NCBI RefSeq assembly: GCF_000701825.1
Contig: NZ_JNJY01000001.1
Location: 1 to 64,000 of the forward strand
Direction of reading: 5' to 3'
DNA length: 64,000 nucleotides
Source: Mycoplasma collis ATCC 35278
Lineage (GTDB): Bacteria; Bacillota_I; Bacilli_A; Mycoplasmatales; Metamycoplasmataceae
This document shows, piece after piece, positions 56,459 to 64,000 of this stretch. Each line of letters begins with the position of its first letter. The stretch's first letter is position 1. The notes under the pieces are model-generated. The model had not been told where the DNA came from and did no database searches. It was given only the letters and a program-made list of their open reading frames with translations. The translations under genes and the position numbers were made by a program.

Positions 56459-57080
56459 TTGAATCAATAGTCCCTTTCTCTTTTTGTAATTCTTGTTTTT
56501 CTTGTTTTGAACTTGTTAAATTTGGTTTTTTCTTTTTATCTCTTTCGATATACATATCTAAAAATCTCTCATTAGGTTGACTATCTTTAGTGATTTTAGC
56601 GATATCTTCAACAAATTCAAAAAATTTATCAAGAATATTTTTACCTAATTCAGGACGTGACATTTCACGACCTTTAAATTTTAATGAAACCTTAACCCTA
56701 TCACCATCTAAAAGAAATTCTCTTGCTTTTTTAGCTTTTGTTTCGATATCATTAATATTAATTCTTGCTGATAATCTTATTTCTTTATTATTAACAAAAG
56801 TTTGCTTTTCTTTTTGTTGTTTTTGCTTTTTCTTTCTTTCGTATTTAAATTTGCCATAATCCATCATTTTTGCAATAGGTCTTGGTGTTCCGCTTGAATT
56901 ATCAATGTTTATAATAACTAAATCTAATCTTTCTTCTTTAGCTAATTTAATTGCATCTTCTTTGTTTAATACACCTATTTGTTCATTTTCTTGACTAAGA
57001 ACAAACATTTTTTTGAAAGGAATAGCATCATTAACCATATGTTCTGGTTGCGGTTTCTTTTTATTATTTAGTTTATTAAT
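56439..57080 (-). CDS. infC: Translation initiation factor IF-3, AUU start
   Basis: Prevents premature 50S joining and checks the start codon. From the first ATG (57038) the protein begins [14 protein letters not shown], but the frame extends 14 codons to an AUU (57080-57078) placed 5 nt after a perfect AAGGAG; the ATG itself has no ribosome site. AUU starts in infC are the basis of IF-3 autoregulation in many bacteria. The result is 213 residues: NTD with [25 protein letters not shown], linker [26 protein letters not shown] with [24 protein letters not shown], and a Lys/Glu tail. Confidence 0.93.
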   Translation of the reverse strand: MNKLNNKKKPQPEHMVNDAIPFKKMFVLSQENEQIGVLNKEDAIKLAKEERLDLVIINIDNSSGTPRPIAKMMDYGKFKYERKKKQKQQKEKQTFVNNKEIRLSARININDIETKAKKAREFLLDGDRVKVSLKFKGREMSRPELGKNILDKFFEFVEDIAKITKDSQPNERFLDMYIERDKKKKPNLTSSKQEKQELQKEKGTIDSNAKNEN

Positions 57081-57280
57081 ATTTACTCCTTAAAAAATTA
57101 AATATACTAAAAAAAGTGGATTTTTCCACTTCTTTAAACCAACAATTAATTATAAATAAAATAATATATTTAAAAAATAATAAGATTAATTTTCAAAATA
57201 TACTGAATAATAATTGTAGTAAACCCAGGGAATGATCCCTTAGGTGAGAAGTGAATCTACTTTCTGCAATTTTTATTTGC
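57081..57280 (-). promoter_or_regulatory. infC leader with hairpins and attenuator (candidate L20 leader)
   Basis: A -10 TATAAT (57292-57287, minus sense) implies a leader of about 200 nt. It carries a GC-richer structured part (57215-57270: AGAAGT/ACTTTCT and AGGGA/TCCCT hairpins), then a perfect 7-bp terminator stem AAGTGGA/TCCACTT with a U7 tract (57107-57131), 16 nt before the infC ribosome site. The layout matches the L20-responsive leaders of Firmicutes infC operons. Confidence 0.6.
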
Positions 57281-57359
57281 TTTTAAATTATAACTTTTTT
57301 TTAAAAAAAATAAAGAAAAAACACAATTTAAATAAATTGTGTTGGTCAATAAATTGAAA

Positions 57360-57436
57360 TGGTGGGAACGAATGGGATCGAACCATCGACCTCACGATTA
57401 TCAGTCGTGTGCTCTAACCATCTGAGCTACGCTCCC
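57360..57436 (-). tRNA. tRNA-Ile, anticodon GAU
   Basis: 77 nt including encoded CCA. Acceptor GGGAGCG / CGTTCCC, D arm GCTC-AGATGGTTA-GAGC, anticodon stem CACGA with loop CTGATAA, T arm with GGTTCGATCC. The anticodon GAU reads AUC and AUU. Lies between rpsI and the infC leader. Confidence 0.95.
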
Positions 57437-57513
57437 TTAAATAATTAAAGCAAAAATAAAATTGCTTTAATATTATAACAAAAAAATAAAAAAATATTGT
57501 ATATTTTTTAAAA

Positions 57514-57909
57514 TTAACGTTTTGAAAATTGTCTTGCTCTACGAGCTTTTCTAAGTCCGTATTTTTTACGTTCTTTGCTTCTTGCATCTCTTGTAAGCAT
57601 TTTAAACTCTTTTAATTTAGCTTTATAATCTTCTGAAGCAGATAATAAAGCTCTAGCAATTCCAAGTCTAATAGCCCCAGCTTGTCCTGAAAGCCCTCCA
57701 CCTTTAGCTATAACATTAATATCGAAAGTGTTTTCAGTTTCAGTAATAGCAAATGGTTGTAAAGCATCTTTAATTAATAAATCTTGCATTAAATATTTTT
57801 TAGCTTCGATTTTATTAATTGTAAATTTACCAGTTCCTGAAGTTAAAGTTACTCTTGCAGTTGAAGATTTTCTTCTTCCTGTTCCTTTATAAATAATTTT
57901 GTCATTCAT
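57514..57909 (-). CDS. rpsI: 30S ribosomal protein S9
   Basis: 131 residues: [34 protein letters not shown], and the C-terminal [25 protein letters not shown] that contacts tRNA in the P site. It starts on the last base of the rplM stop (TAATG). Confidence 0.97.
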   Translation of the reverse strand: MNDKIIYKGTGRRKSSTARVTLTSGTGKFTINKIEAKKYLMQDLLIKDALQPFAITETENTFDINVIAKGGGLSGQAGAIRLGIARALLSASEDYKAKLKEFKMLTRDARSKERKKYGLRKARRARQFSKR

Positions 57910-58352
57910 TATTTAAATACCACCTCTAGTTTTTCTGGTTTTTGTGCTTGATGTTTATGTTCAGGTCCTGGATAAACAAATAAATTAACAATTTGTCTAC
58001 GCCCTAATTTTGTATGTGGAATCATTCCTTTGATTGCTTTTTCTAATAATGCAGCAGGTTTTTTCTTTCTTAAATTAGCGGCATTAATTTTTTTAAGTCC
58101 ACCTGGATAACCTGAGTGAGAATAGTAAATTTTATCTTCTTCTTTATTAGCGCTTAAAATAACTTTTTCAGCGTTGATAATAATGATGTTATCACCCATA
58201 TCAACATTTCTAGTAAAAGTAGGTAAATGTTTTCCTCTTAAACGATTAGCAACAAATGTTGCTAATCTTCCTAAAATTTGACCTTCGGCATCAACAACAA
58301 ATCATTTTTTTTCAACTTCTAAATGTTTTACAATAGTAGTTTGTCTCATCAT
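57909..58352 (-). CDS. rplM: 50S ribosomal protein L13
   Basis: 147 residues from the first of two ATGs (58352; AAAGGAG is 10 nt before it). [88 protein letters not shown] end. Pairs with rpsI as usual. Confidence 0.97.
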
Positions 58353-58373
58353 AATTTTTATTCTCCTTTCTTG

Positions 58374-58736
58374 TTATACTAATTCAATAATAGCGATTGG
58401 TGCATTATCACCAGAACGGTTAGGTAATTTTAAAATTCTTGTATAACCACCATTACGTTCTTTATATTTTGGACCTAAAACATCAAATAAATGACTTAAA
58501 GCGCTTTTATTATTTTTAGTTTCAACATTTCTTAAAAATGCTGCTGCTAAACGACGAGAAGCTAAAGTATTAGTTTTAGCTCTAGTAATTAAACGATCAA
58601 CATGCTTTCTTAATTCTTTAGCTCTTGCTAATGTTGTTGTAATTCTACCATGAACTATAATATCAGTAGCTAATGAACGTAAAACATGTTTTCTTCATGC
58701 TGAATTTCTTCTAAATAATTGTGTAGGATTTGCCAT
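58374..58736 (-). CDS. rplQ: 50S ribosomal protein L17
   Basis: 120 residues: [72 protein letters not shown]. Follows rpoA by 3 nt, with AAAGGAG. Last gene of the secY-rplQ run; 22 nt separate it from rplM. Confidence 0.97.
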
Positions 58737-58739
58737 TTT

Positions 58740-59744
58740 CTAATCTCCTTTCTTTTTTAGAACAATTCCATGTTCTTTTAATTTATCAATAATTTCTTGA
58801 ATTGACTTTTTACCTAAATTTTTAATATTATGTAATTCTTCTTCATCAATTTTTTCTAAATCTAATAATGTTTTAAATCCTGTTCTTTTTAGTGCATTTA
58901 AAGATCTAACGGTTAAATTAAGTTCTGTAATTTCGATTAATTTAGCTTTAGGAATTTCTTCTTTTACTTTTTCTTTTTCAAAAAATTCTTGTTCATCAAA
59001 TTCTAAATGTTCACTTTGGGAAATTATTTTTAAATGTACCATTAAAATTTTAGCTGCTTCATTAATTGCTTCTTTAGCAGAAACTGTTCCATCAGTTTGA
59101 ATGTGAAATTCTAATTTTTCTTGAATGATATTAGAAGCTGAATTAAGTTCTGCAACATCAAAATTAATATTAATAACTGGAGAAAAATCTGAATCTATTG
59201 CAATGTATTTACCACTTTTTAATTTGGATTCAAATTTTGGACTAAGTTCTAAAATTGTTTTTTTATTTTCTTCAAATGAAACAAAGCCACGTCCCATTAA
59301 AAGAAAGATTTCCAATTTAAGAACACCAACTTTTTTAACTTTTGCAATAACTTGATCACCATTTATAATTTTAACCCCTGGAGGTAAAGTTAAATCATTA
59401 GCTGTTATTTCACCATCAAGATCTTTATCTAAAGATACTTTAACTGGTTCTTTTTCAATAAAAATTTCAGGATTGAAAATAAATTTAATTTTTTTAATAT
59501 TATTTAAAATTCTAACAACATCTTCTTCTACATAATCAATTGCACTAAATTCGTGATTAACATCTTCAATTCTGACAGCGAAAGGTGCTACAGAACTTAC
59601 TGAAGATAATAATGTTCTTCTAAGTGCAATACCAATTGTATTAGCGAACCCACGGTCTAAAGGTTCAAGAACAAATGTTGATTGATGATCAGATATTTTT
59701 TTATCTAAATTCTCTTTATAAAAAATTTTTGTTAATTTTTGCAT
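58740..59744 (-). CDS. rpoA: RNA polymerase alpha subunit
   Basis: 334 residues: N-terminal assembly domain (FVLEPLDRGFANTIGIALRRTLLSS) and C-terminal domain with helix-hairpin-helices (ELNLTVRSLNALKRTGFKTLLDLEKI; NIKNLGKKSIQEIIDKL). Ends in TAG. Ordinary length, both domains intact. Confidence 0.98.
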   Translation of the reverse strand: MQKLTKIFYKENLDKKISDHQSTFVLEPLDRGFANTIGIALRRTLLSSVSSVAPFAVRIEDVNHEFSAIDYVEEDVVRILNNIKKIKFIFNPEIFIEKEPVKVSLDKDLDGEITANDLTLPPGVKIINGDQVIAKVKKVGVLKLEIFLLMGRGFVSFEENKKTILELSPKFESKLKSGKYIAIDSDFSPVININFDVAELNSASNIIQEKLEFHIQTDGTVSAKEAINEAAKILMVHLKIISQSEHLEFDEQEFFEKEKVKEEIPKAKLIEITELNLTVRSLNALKRTGFKTLLDLEKIDEEELHNIKNLGKKSIQEIIDKLKEHGIVLKKKGD

Positions 59745-59764
59745 ATTTGTTCCTGATGATGATA

Positions 59765-60169
59765 TTATCTTTTAGTTTCTCTTTTAAATACTTTTCTTGG
59801 AGGTCTAGTTCCATTATGAGGAATAGGGGTTACATCTTTAATTTCAGTAACTGTAATTCCAGATACTTCAATTTGTTTTCTAGCTGCATCTTTCCCAGCG
59901 CCTAAACCTTTTAAGTTAACTTTTACTTCTTTAATTCCGTGTTCTTTAGCCGCTTCAGAAGCTGCCGCTGCTGCCAGTCCTGCTGCATAAGGGGTTTTCT
60001 TTTTAGTCCCTTTATAACCAATAGCACCTGAAGAAGATCAAGCAATAACATTACCATCTAAATCAGAAAAAGTCACGATTGTATTTTGATGTGTTGAATG
60101 AATATGTGCAATTCCAGAAACAACATTTTTTCTTTTTGCTTTAGATTTTTTTTTGTTATCTTTCGCCAT
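59765..60169 (-). CDS. rpsK: 30S ribosomal protein S11
   Basis: 134 residues: [26 protein letters not shown] (TGA Trp), [56 protein letters not shown]. Basic N-terminal extension [14 protein letters not shown]. Between rpsM and rpoA. Confidence 0.97.
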
Positions 60170-60171
60170 GA

Positions 60172-60540
60172 TTATTTACCTTTCTTTCCAGCTACAGTTT
60201 TTCTTGGACCTTTTCTAGTACGGGCATTTTTTTGTGTAACTTGACCACGAACTGGAAGCCCTTTTCTGTGTCTAATACCTCTGTAACATTTAATTTCCAT
60301 TAATCTTTTGATATTCATTGCAACTTCACGAATTAAATCACCTTCAGTTGTATATTTAGCTGCAGCATCTCTAATTTTACTTAGTTGTTCTTCAGTTAAA
60401 TCTTTAACTCTAATATTCGGATCAATATTTGTTGATCTTAAAATTTCTTGTGAAGTAGCTTTTCCAATTCCTTTAATGTATGTCAAAGAAATTTCTACTC
60501 TTTTATTATTAGGAATTTCAATATTTAAAATTCTTGCCAT
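60172..60540 (-). CDS. rpsM: 30S ribosomal protein S13
   Basis: 122 residues: [58 protein letters not shown] segment, [16 protein letters not shown]. Usual place before rpsK. Confidence 0.97.
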   Translation of the reverse strand: MARILNIEIPNNKRVEISLTYIKGIGKATSQEILRSTNIDPNIRVKDLTEEQLSKIRDAAAKYTTEGDLIREVAMNIKRLMEIKCYRGIRHRKGLPVRGQVTQKNARTRKGPRKTVAGKKGK

Positions 60541-60559
60541 TTTATTCCTTTCTTAATTA

Positions 60560-60673
60560 TTACCCTTGTCTTTGCTTGTGTTTTGGTAATAAACAAATTA
60601 CTCTAATTACACTGTTTCTTTTAATAATTTTGCAATCTTTACAGATTTTTTTTACTGATGCTCTAACTTTCAT
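60560..60673 (-). CDS. rpmJ: 50S ribosomal protein L36
   Basis: 37 residues, the common length: [20 protein letters not shown], then [13 protein letters not shown]. The zinc-type Cys/His set (C11, C14, C27, H32) is kept. Between infA and rpsM; AGGAGAACT site. Confidence 0.96.
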   Translation of the reverse strand: MKVRASVKKICKDCKIIKRNSVIRVICLLPKHKQRQG

Positions 60674-60683
60674 AGTTCTCCTT

Positions 60684-60902
60684 TTATTTATGACGGTAAA
60701 CGATTCTACCTTTTGTTAAATCATAAGGGCTAACTTCAACATCAACTTTATCACCTAAAATAATTTTAATGTGGTGAAGTTTCATTTTTCCTGAAATGTG
60801 TCCTTTGATTGTAAGATTGTTATCATCTAGTTGAACTAAAAATTCATTTGCATTAAATACTTCAACAATTTTACCAGTCAATTTAATTGCGTCTTTTGCC
60901 AT
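60684..60902 (-). CDS. infA: Translation initiation factor IF-1
   Basis: 72 residues, one OB fold: [65 protein letters not shown]. Separated from map by a 210-nt spacer with a long hairpin, so it may have its own promoter. Confidence 0.97.
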   Translation of the reverse strand: MAKDAIKLTGKIVEVFNANEFLVQLDDNNLTIKGHISGKMKLHHIKIILGDKVDVEVSPYDLTKGRIVYRHK

Positions 60903-60979
60903 TTTGTAAACAAATACCTCATTTCAAATTAAAAGTTTGTTTATTAATATTAATAAAATATGCAATTTATTTATTTTTT

Positions 60980-61014
60980 GTTTATTTAAAAGAAATTGCT
61001 ACTTTTAAATAAAC
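60980..61014. other. Perfect 13-bp hairpin between map and infA
   Basis: GTTTATTTAAAAG (60980-60992) and CTTTTAAATAAAC (61002-61014) with a 9-nt loop. Neither strand has a U tract behind it, so it is not a clear terminator. It could be an mRNA processing or stability element in the infA leader. Confidence 0.5.
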
Positions 61015-61113
61015 ACCTGGACTTACAAAAAATAAATTTAATGCCAAGAAATTTATATAAATATAGTTAACAATTATAACATATTTTTACTTTTATAATT
61101 AGTTTAAATAAAA

Positions 61114-61860
61114 TTAAGTTAATATTTCAGCTTTGCCATTTTTAATTAAAACTGTATGCTCATAATGCGCTGCTTTTTTGTTGCTTTGCGCAACAACAGT
61201 TCAACCATCATTTAAAATTTTTATTTTTGGTGAATCTTGTAAAATCATTGGTTCGATACATATAACCATATTATCTTTTAACATTGGTCCAACATTAGTT
61301 GTAAAAATATGATTTGGAACCTCTGGTTTTTCATGAAGATTTTTACCAATACCATGACCAGTAAATTCAATTGGAGTGTAAAATTCATATTCTTTAATTA
61401 CATTAAAAATTGCAGCTGATATATCACTTATTTTTGCTTTAGGTTTAATTGCATCAATTCCTGCTTTAAATGATTTTTCTGCAGCTTCAATTAAACGATC
61501 ATTTTCATAATTGCTTTTACCAACACTTTTACTAAAAGCTGAATCACTATAATAACCTTTATAAATTACCCCAACATCAATTGAAATTAAATCATAATCT
61601 TTTAAAATTCTATTATCGGGAATGCCGTGGATAAGCTCTTCATTTAATGAAGCACATATTGTGTTGGGAAAACCATAATATTTTAAAAAAGCAGGTTTGC
61701 CACCTCGTTTAACAATTTCATCATAAGCTAATTTATCAATTTCTAATAAACTAACCCCTGGTTTGATGAAATTGTATAAAATTTTTTTTACTTGCTTTAG
61801 AATTTCGCAAGATTTTCTAATTAACTCAATTTCTTGTTCACTTTTAATTAATTTAGCCAT
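61114..61860 (-). CDS. map: Type I methionine aminopeptidase
   Basis: Removes initiator Met. 248 residues with metal ligands in ISIDVGVIYKGYYSDSAFS (two Asp), FTGHGIGKNLHEKP (His), MVICIEPMI (Glu) and GWTVVAQSNKKAAHYEHTVLI (Glu). The TGA after NDG is the conserved Trp. Overlaps the adk end by 8 nt. Confidence 0.96.
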
Positions 61861-62512
61861 TATTAATAATTTCCAATACTTTATCTACTAATTTTTCTGG
61901 ATTATCACTAGCATCTAAAGTTACAAGTAAGTTTTTAGATTTATAAAATTCAACTAAAACTTTAGTTTCTGACTCATATATTTCTAATCTTTTAAAAATA
62001 GCTTGTTCTTGATCGTCTTGTCTTTGAGCTAAAGGAGTATTATCAATTTCACATAATTCACCCTTAGTTGAAGGTTTAAAAATTAAATGATAAGTTTTTT
62101 GGCATTTAGGACAATATCTTCTTTTTGTTAATCTTTGAATTATTACATCTTTAGCAACATCTAAAAGAATTACTTTAGCAATTTTAGATGTTGCTAAAGT
62201 AGCTAAAAATTCAGCTTGATTAACTGTTCTTGGATAACCATCTAAAATAAAATTTTTATTATTTTTATTTAAGTCATTTAATTGTTCTTCGACTATCTTA
62301 TTAGTAATACTATCAGGAACATAAAAACCTTTTTCCACTATCGATTTTAATTCTAAGCCTAATGGAGTTTGCGCTTGAATAGTTTTTCTAAAAATATCTC
62401 CAGTGGATAAATGAATTAAATTAGTAACTTTAGCAAGGGCGCTTGCTAAAGTTCCTTTCCCTGAACCTGGAGCTCCTAAAAATATTAAATTTTTACTAAC
62501 TTTTTTTATCAT
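61853..62512 (-). CDS. adk: Adenylate kinase
   Basis: 219 residues: P-loop FLGAPGSGKGTLASALA, LSTGDIFR, ILDGYPRTVNQAEFL. The LID is of the long type with a zinc-finger-like set (RRYCPKCQKTYHLIFKPSTKGELCEIDNTPL); the Cys-x2-Cys pair and the third Cys are present while the fourth ligand position is Asp. Overlaps secY by 7 nt. Confidence 0.96.
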   Translation of the reverse strand: MIKKVSKNLIFLGAPGSGKGTLASALAKVTNLIHLSTGDIFRKTIQAQTPLGLELKSIVEKGFYVPDSITNKIVEEQLNDLNKNNKNFILDGYPRTVNQAEFLATLATSKIAKVILLDVAKDVIIQRLTKRRYCPKCQKTYHLIFKPSTKGELCEIDNTPLAQRQDDQEQAIFKRLEIYESETKVLVEFYKSKNLLVTLDASDNPEKLVDKVLEIINNG

Positions 62513-63945
62513 AGTGAAAATGTTCCTTGCTCTGTTTTATTATTTTTTTTGTTATTAATTTTTTGATCAATAACTTTTGTCATTAATTTTCTTTTTTTAG
62601 TAATTTTTTCACTTTCTCTTCGAGCTTTAATTTGACTAATTGTCTCTAGTGCGGTAGTTACTAAAATAATTAATGAAGTTCCACTGATTGAAATTTGTGG
62701 TGGTAGCCCAATAAAAATTAATATTGGTTGAATTGAACCTAATACAATTAAAAAAATAGCTGAAAAAAATGATAATCTTAAAACTACAGAAATTAAATAA
62801 TCTTCTGTTTGCTCTCCAGGTCTTACTCCAGGAATAAAAGTAGAATTTTTAGAAAAATCTTCAGCTATTTTGTCTACTCTTGATTGTTGTAATCCCATTC
62901 CTATCGCTAAAAGAAAAACTAAAACAATAAAAATACTAAATCCGATCGGATCTGTGACTTTTAAATTATTTTCAATTCAATTTCTTACTGCAGAAGTATT
63001 AGGATTTAATAAATTAGATATTAAGGTTGGGAAAGATAAAATAATAAGCGCAAAAATAACAGGCATTACTCCAGCTGGATTAATTTTAATTGGTAAATAT
63101 GAAATGTCTTTAACATTTTTAGTCATTCCAGCTCCAGTTTGTTGGATTGGAATTTTTCTTTCAGCTAGATGAAAAATTCCAATAATAAAAATTAAAACCA
63201 AAAAGGAAATTATATAAATACTAAATAAAATAACATTCCCAACAAGCCCAGAAGATGTATCCCCTAAATAATGATTAAAAGCAGCTCTAAATGTAGATTG
63301 TAATCTTGTAGCTATTCCTGAAAAAATTATTAATGATGTTCCATTTCCTACACCTTTTTCAGTAATTTGTTCCCCTAAAAATAAAGAAAACAAACTTCCG
63401 CCAATTAAAATCAATGGTATAGCTATATATTTATAGCCAAAAGATGTATCTTCAAGAACTAAAAAATTAAATTGAGGATTGTCAATAACAGTTCTAACTA
63501 AAACAATAGCTTGAATAATTGCGATAAATATTGTTAAAAGTCTGGTAATTATATTAATTTTTTTTCTTCCTAAAGGGCCTGAATTTGCTAATTGATGAAC
63601 TGGGGGGAATAATTTAGTTTGAGCAATCATCATAATTAACGATGCTGTTATAAATGGTCCTATACCTAAAGCTACAATTGAAAAGTTGCTAAGACCTCCA
63701 CCACCTACAATATCAATAATCCCTAAAAATGAATTAGGATCTAAATTTCTTTGATTAATTTTAATTCCTGGAAGTGTAATAGTTGTACAAATAACAAAAA
63801 TAGATAATAATCATAAAGTGAATATTATCTTTTTTGTTAATACTTTTTCTCTTAAAAAAAATTCAATTTTAGTTTTGATTTTAATATAGATTTTTGTAAT
63901 TAAAAATCAAATAAAAACTAAAAATTTGAAAATTTGTTTAAACAT
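62506..63945 (-). CDS. secY: Protein translocase channel subunit SecY
   Basis: 479 residues, ten membrane helices. GLSNFSIVALGIGPFITASLIMMI and LGEQITEKGVGNGTSLIIF are SecY signatures; LAERKIPIQQTGAGM matches loop C4 and GVRPGEQTEDYL loop C5. A lysine-rich N-terminal extension of about 35 residues precedes the first conserved helix. The real end is a TAA at 62506, one codon past a TGA Trp, overlapping the adk start. Confidence 0.96.
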
Positions 63946-63946
63946 T

Positions 63947-64000
63947 TTAAATTAGTTCTACTTTTCCTTTAAGATTCTCAATAATTTCTTTTGCTTTGAG
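63947..64000 (-). CDS. rplO: 50S ribosomal protein L15, C-terminal end (partial)
   Basis: The last 17 codons before the TAA at 63947 read LKAKEIIENLKGKVELI, the typical L15 tail, directly before secY (rplO-secY order). The gene continues off the right edge. secY starts 1 nt after its stop. Confidence 0.8.
   Translation of the reverse strand, partial: LKAKEIIENLKGKVELI

Noticed and set aside
60980..61014. Terminator for map
   Set aside because: The stem is perfect but neither strand has a U tract after it.

Overview
The window is AT-rich DNA from a mollicute that reads UGA as tryptophan. Nearly every conserved gene (tyrS, polC, infB, secDF, rpoA-cluster neighbours, dnaK relatives) has in-frame TGA codons exactly where its family has Trp, and true stops are TAA or TAG. 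Lipoprotein signal peptides, a fused secDF, PolC as the replicative polymerase and no cell-wall genes fit a Mycoplasma in the broad sense. The block next to acpP resembles MG284-MG287 of M. genitalium as I remember it. I cannot name the species.

Layout. 1-5.0 kb is accessory surface and exported material: a frameshifted surface protein behind a poly-A promoter, a membrane-anchored HNH-nuclease-like protein, and a polysaccharide lyase family 8 (hyaluronate-lyase-like) lipoprotein with a frameshift. 5.2-11.1 kb (+) is metabolic: tyrS, ptsI, pepF, nagA. 11.3-16.1 kb holds a heptad-repeat coiled-coil protein and a TraX-like acyltransferase behind two ABC exporter half-transporters, one frameshifted. 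16.2-20.2 kb (-) is nusA-ylxR-infB-rbfA. 20.3-29.9 kb (-) is a long operon pyrH-frr-cdsA-HAD phosphatase-rnhC-APC permease-polC. 30-31.9 kb has a PQ-loop transporter (+) and a Y-family polymerase (-). 31.9-34.1 kb is the MG284-287-like block ending in acpP, followed by hisS-aspS, secDF, ruvAB and an MFS transporter with a glycerophosphodiesterase (to 43.7 kb). 43.9-44.8 kb is an orphan gene pair. dnaK (degenerate CIRCE) and galU diverge at 47 kb.

47.97-51.3 kb encodes an overlapping AAA ATPase and cytoplasmic subtilisin-like protease, the architecture of the IetAS anti-phage/plasmid-stability system. Beside it lies a decayed IS30-type element (51.5-52.2 kb) with recognisable terminal repeats, one of which recurs alone at 16.1 kb. 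Two paralogous BMP-family lipoproteins follow (52.3-55.5 kb). The right end is translational: rpmB; infC-rpmI-rplT with an AUU-started infC and an attenuator-like leader; tRNA-Ile(GAU); rplM-rpsI; and (rplO)-secY-adk-map-infA-rpmJ-rpsM-rpsK-rpoA-rplQ.

General themes are heavy overlap and translational coupling, single-base frameshifts confined to surface and export genes, homopolymer-spaced promoters that look switchable, and several genes whose -10 box sits only 6-8 nt before the ATG, implying leaderless mRNAs.
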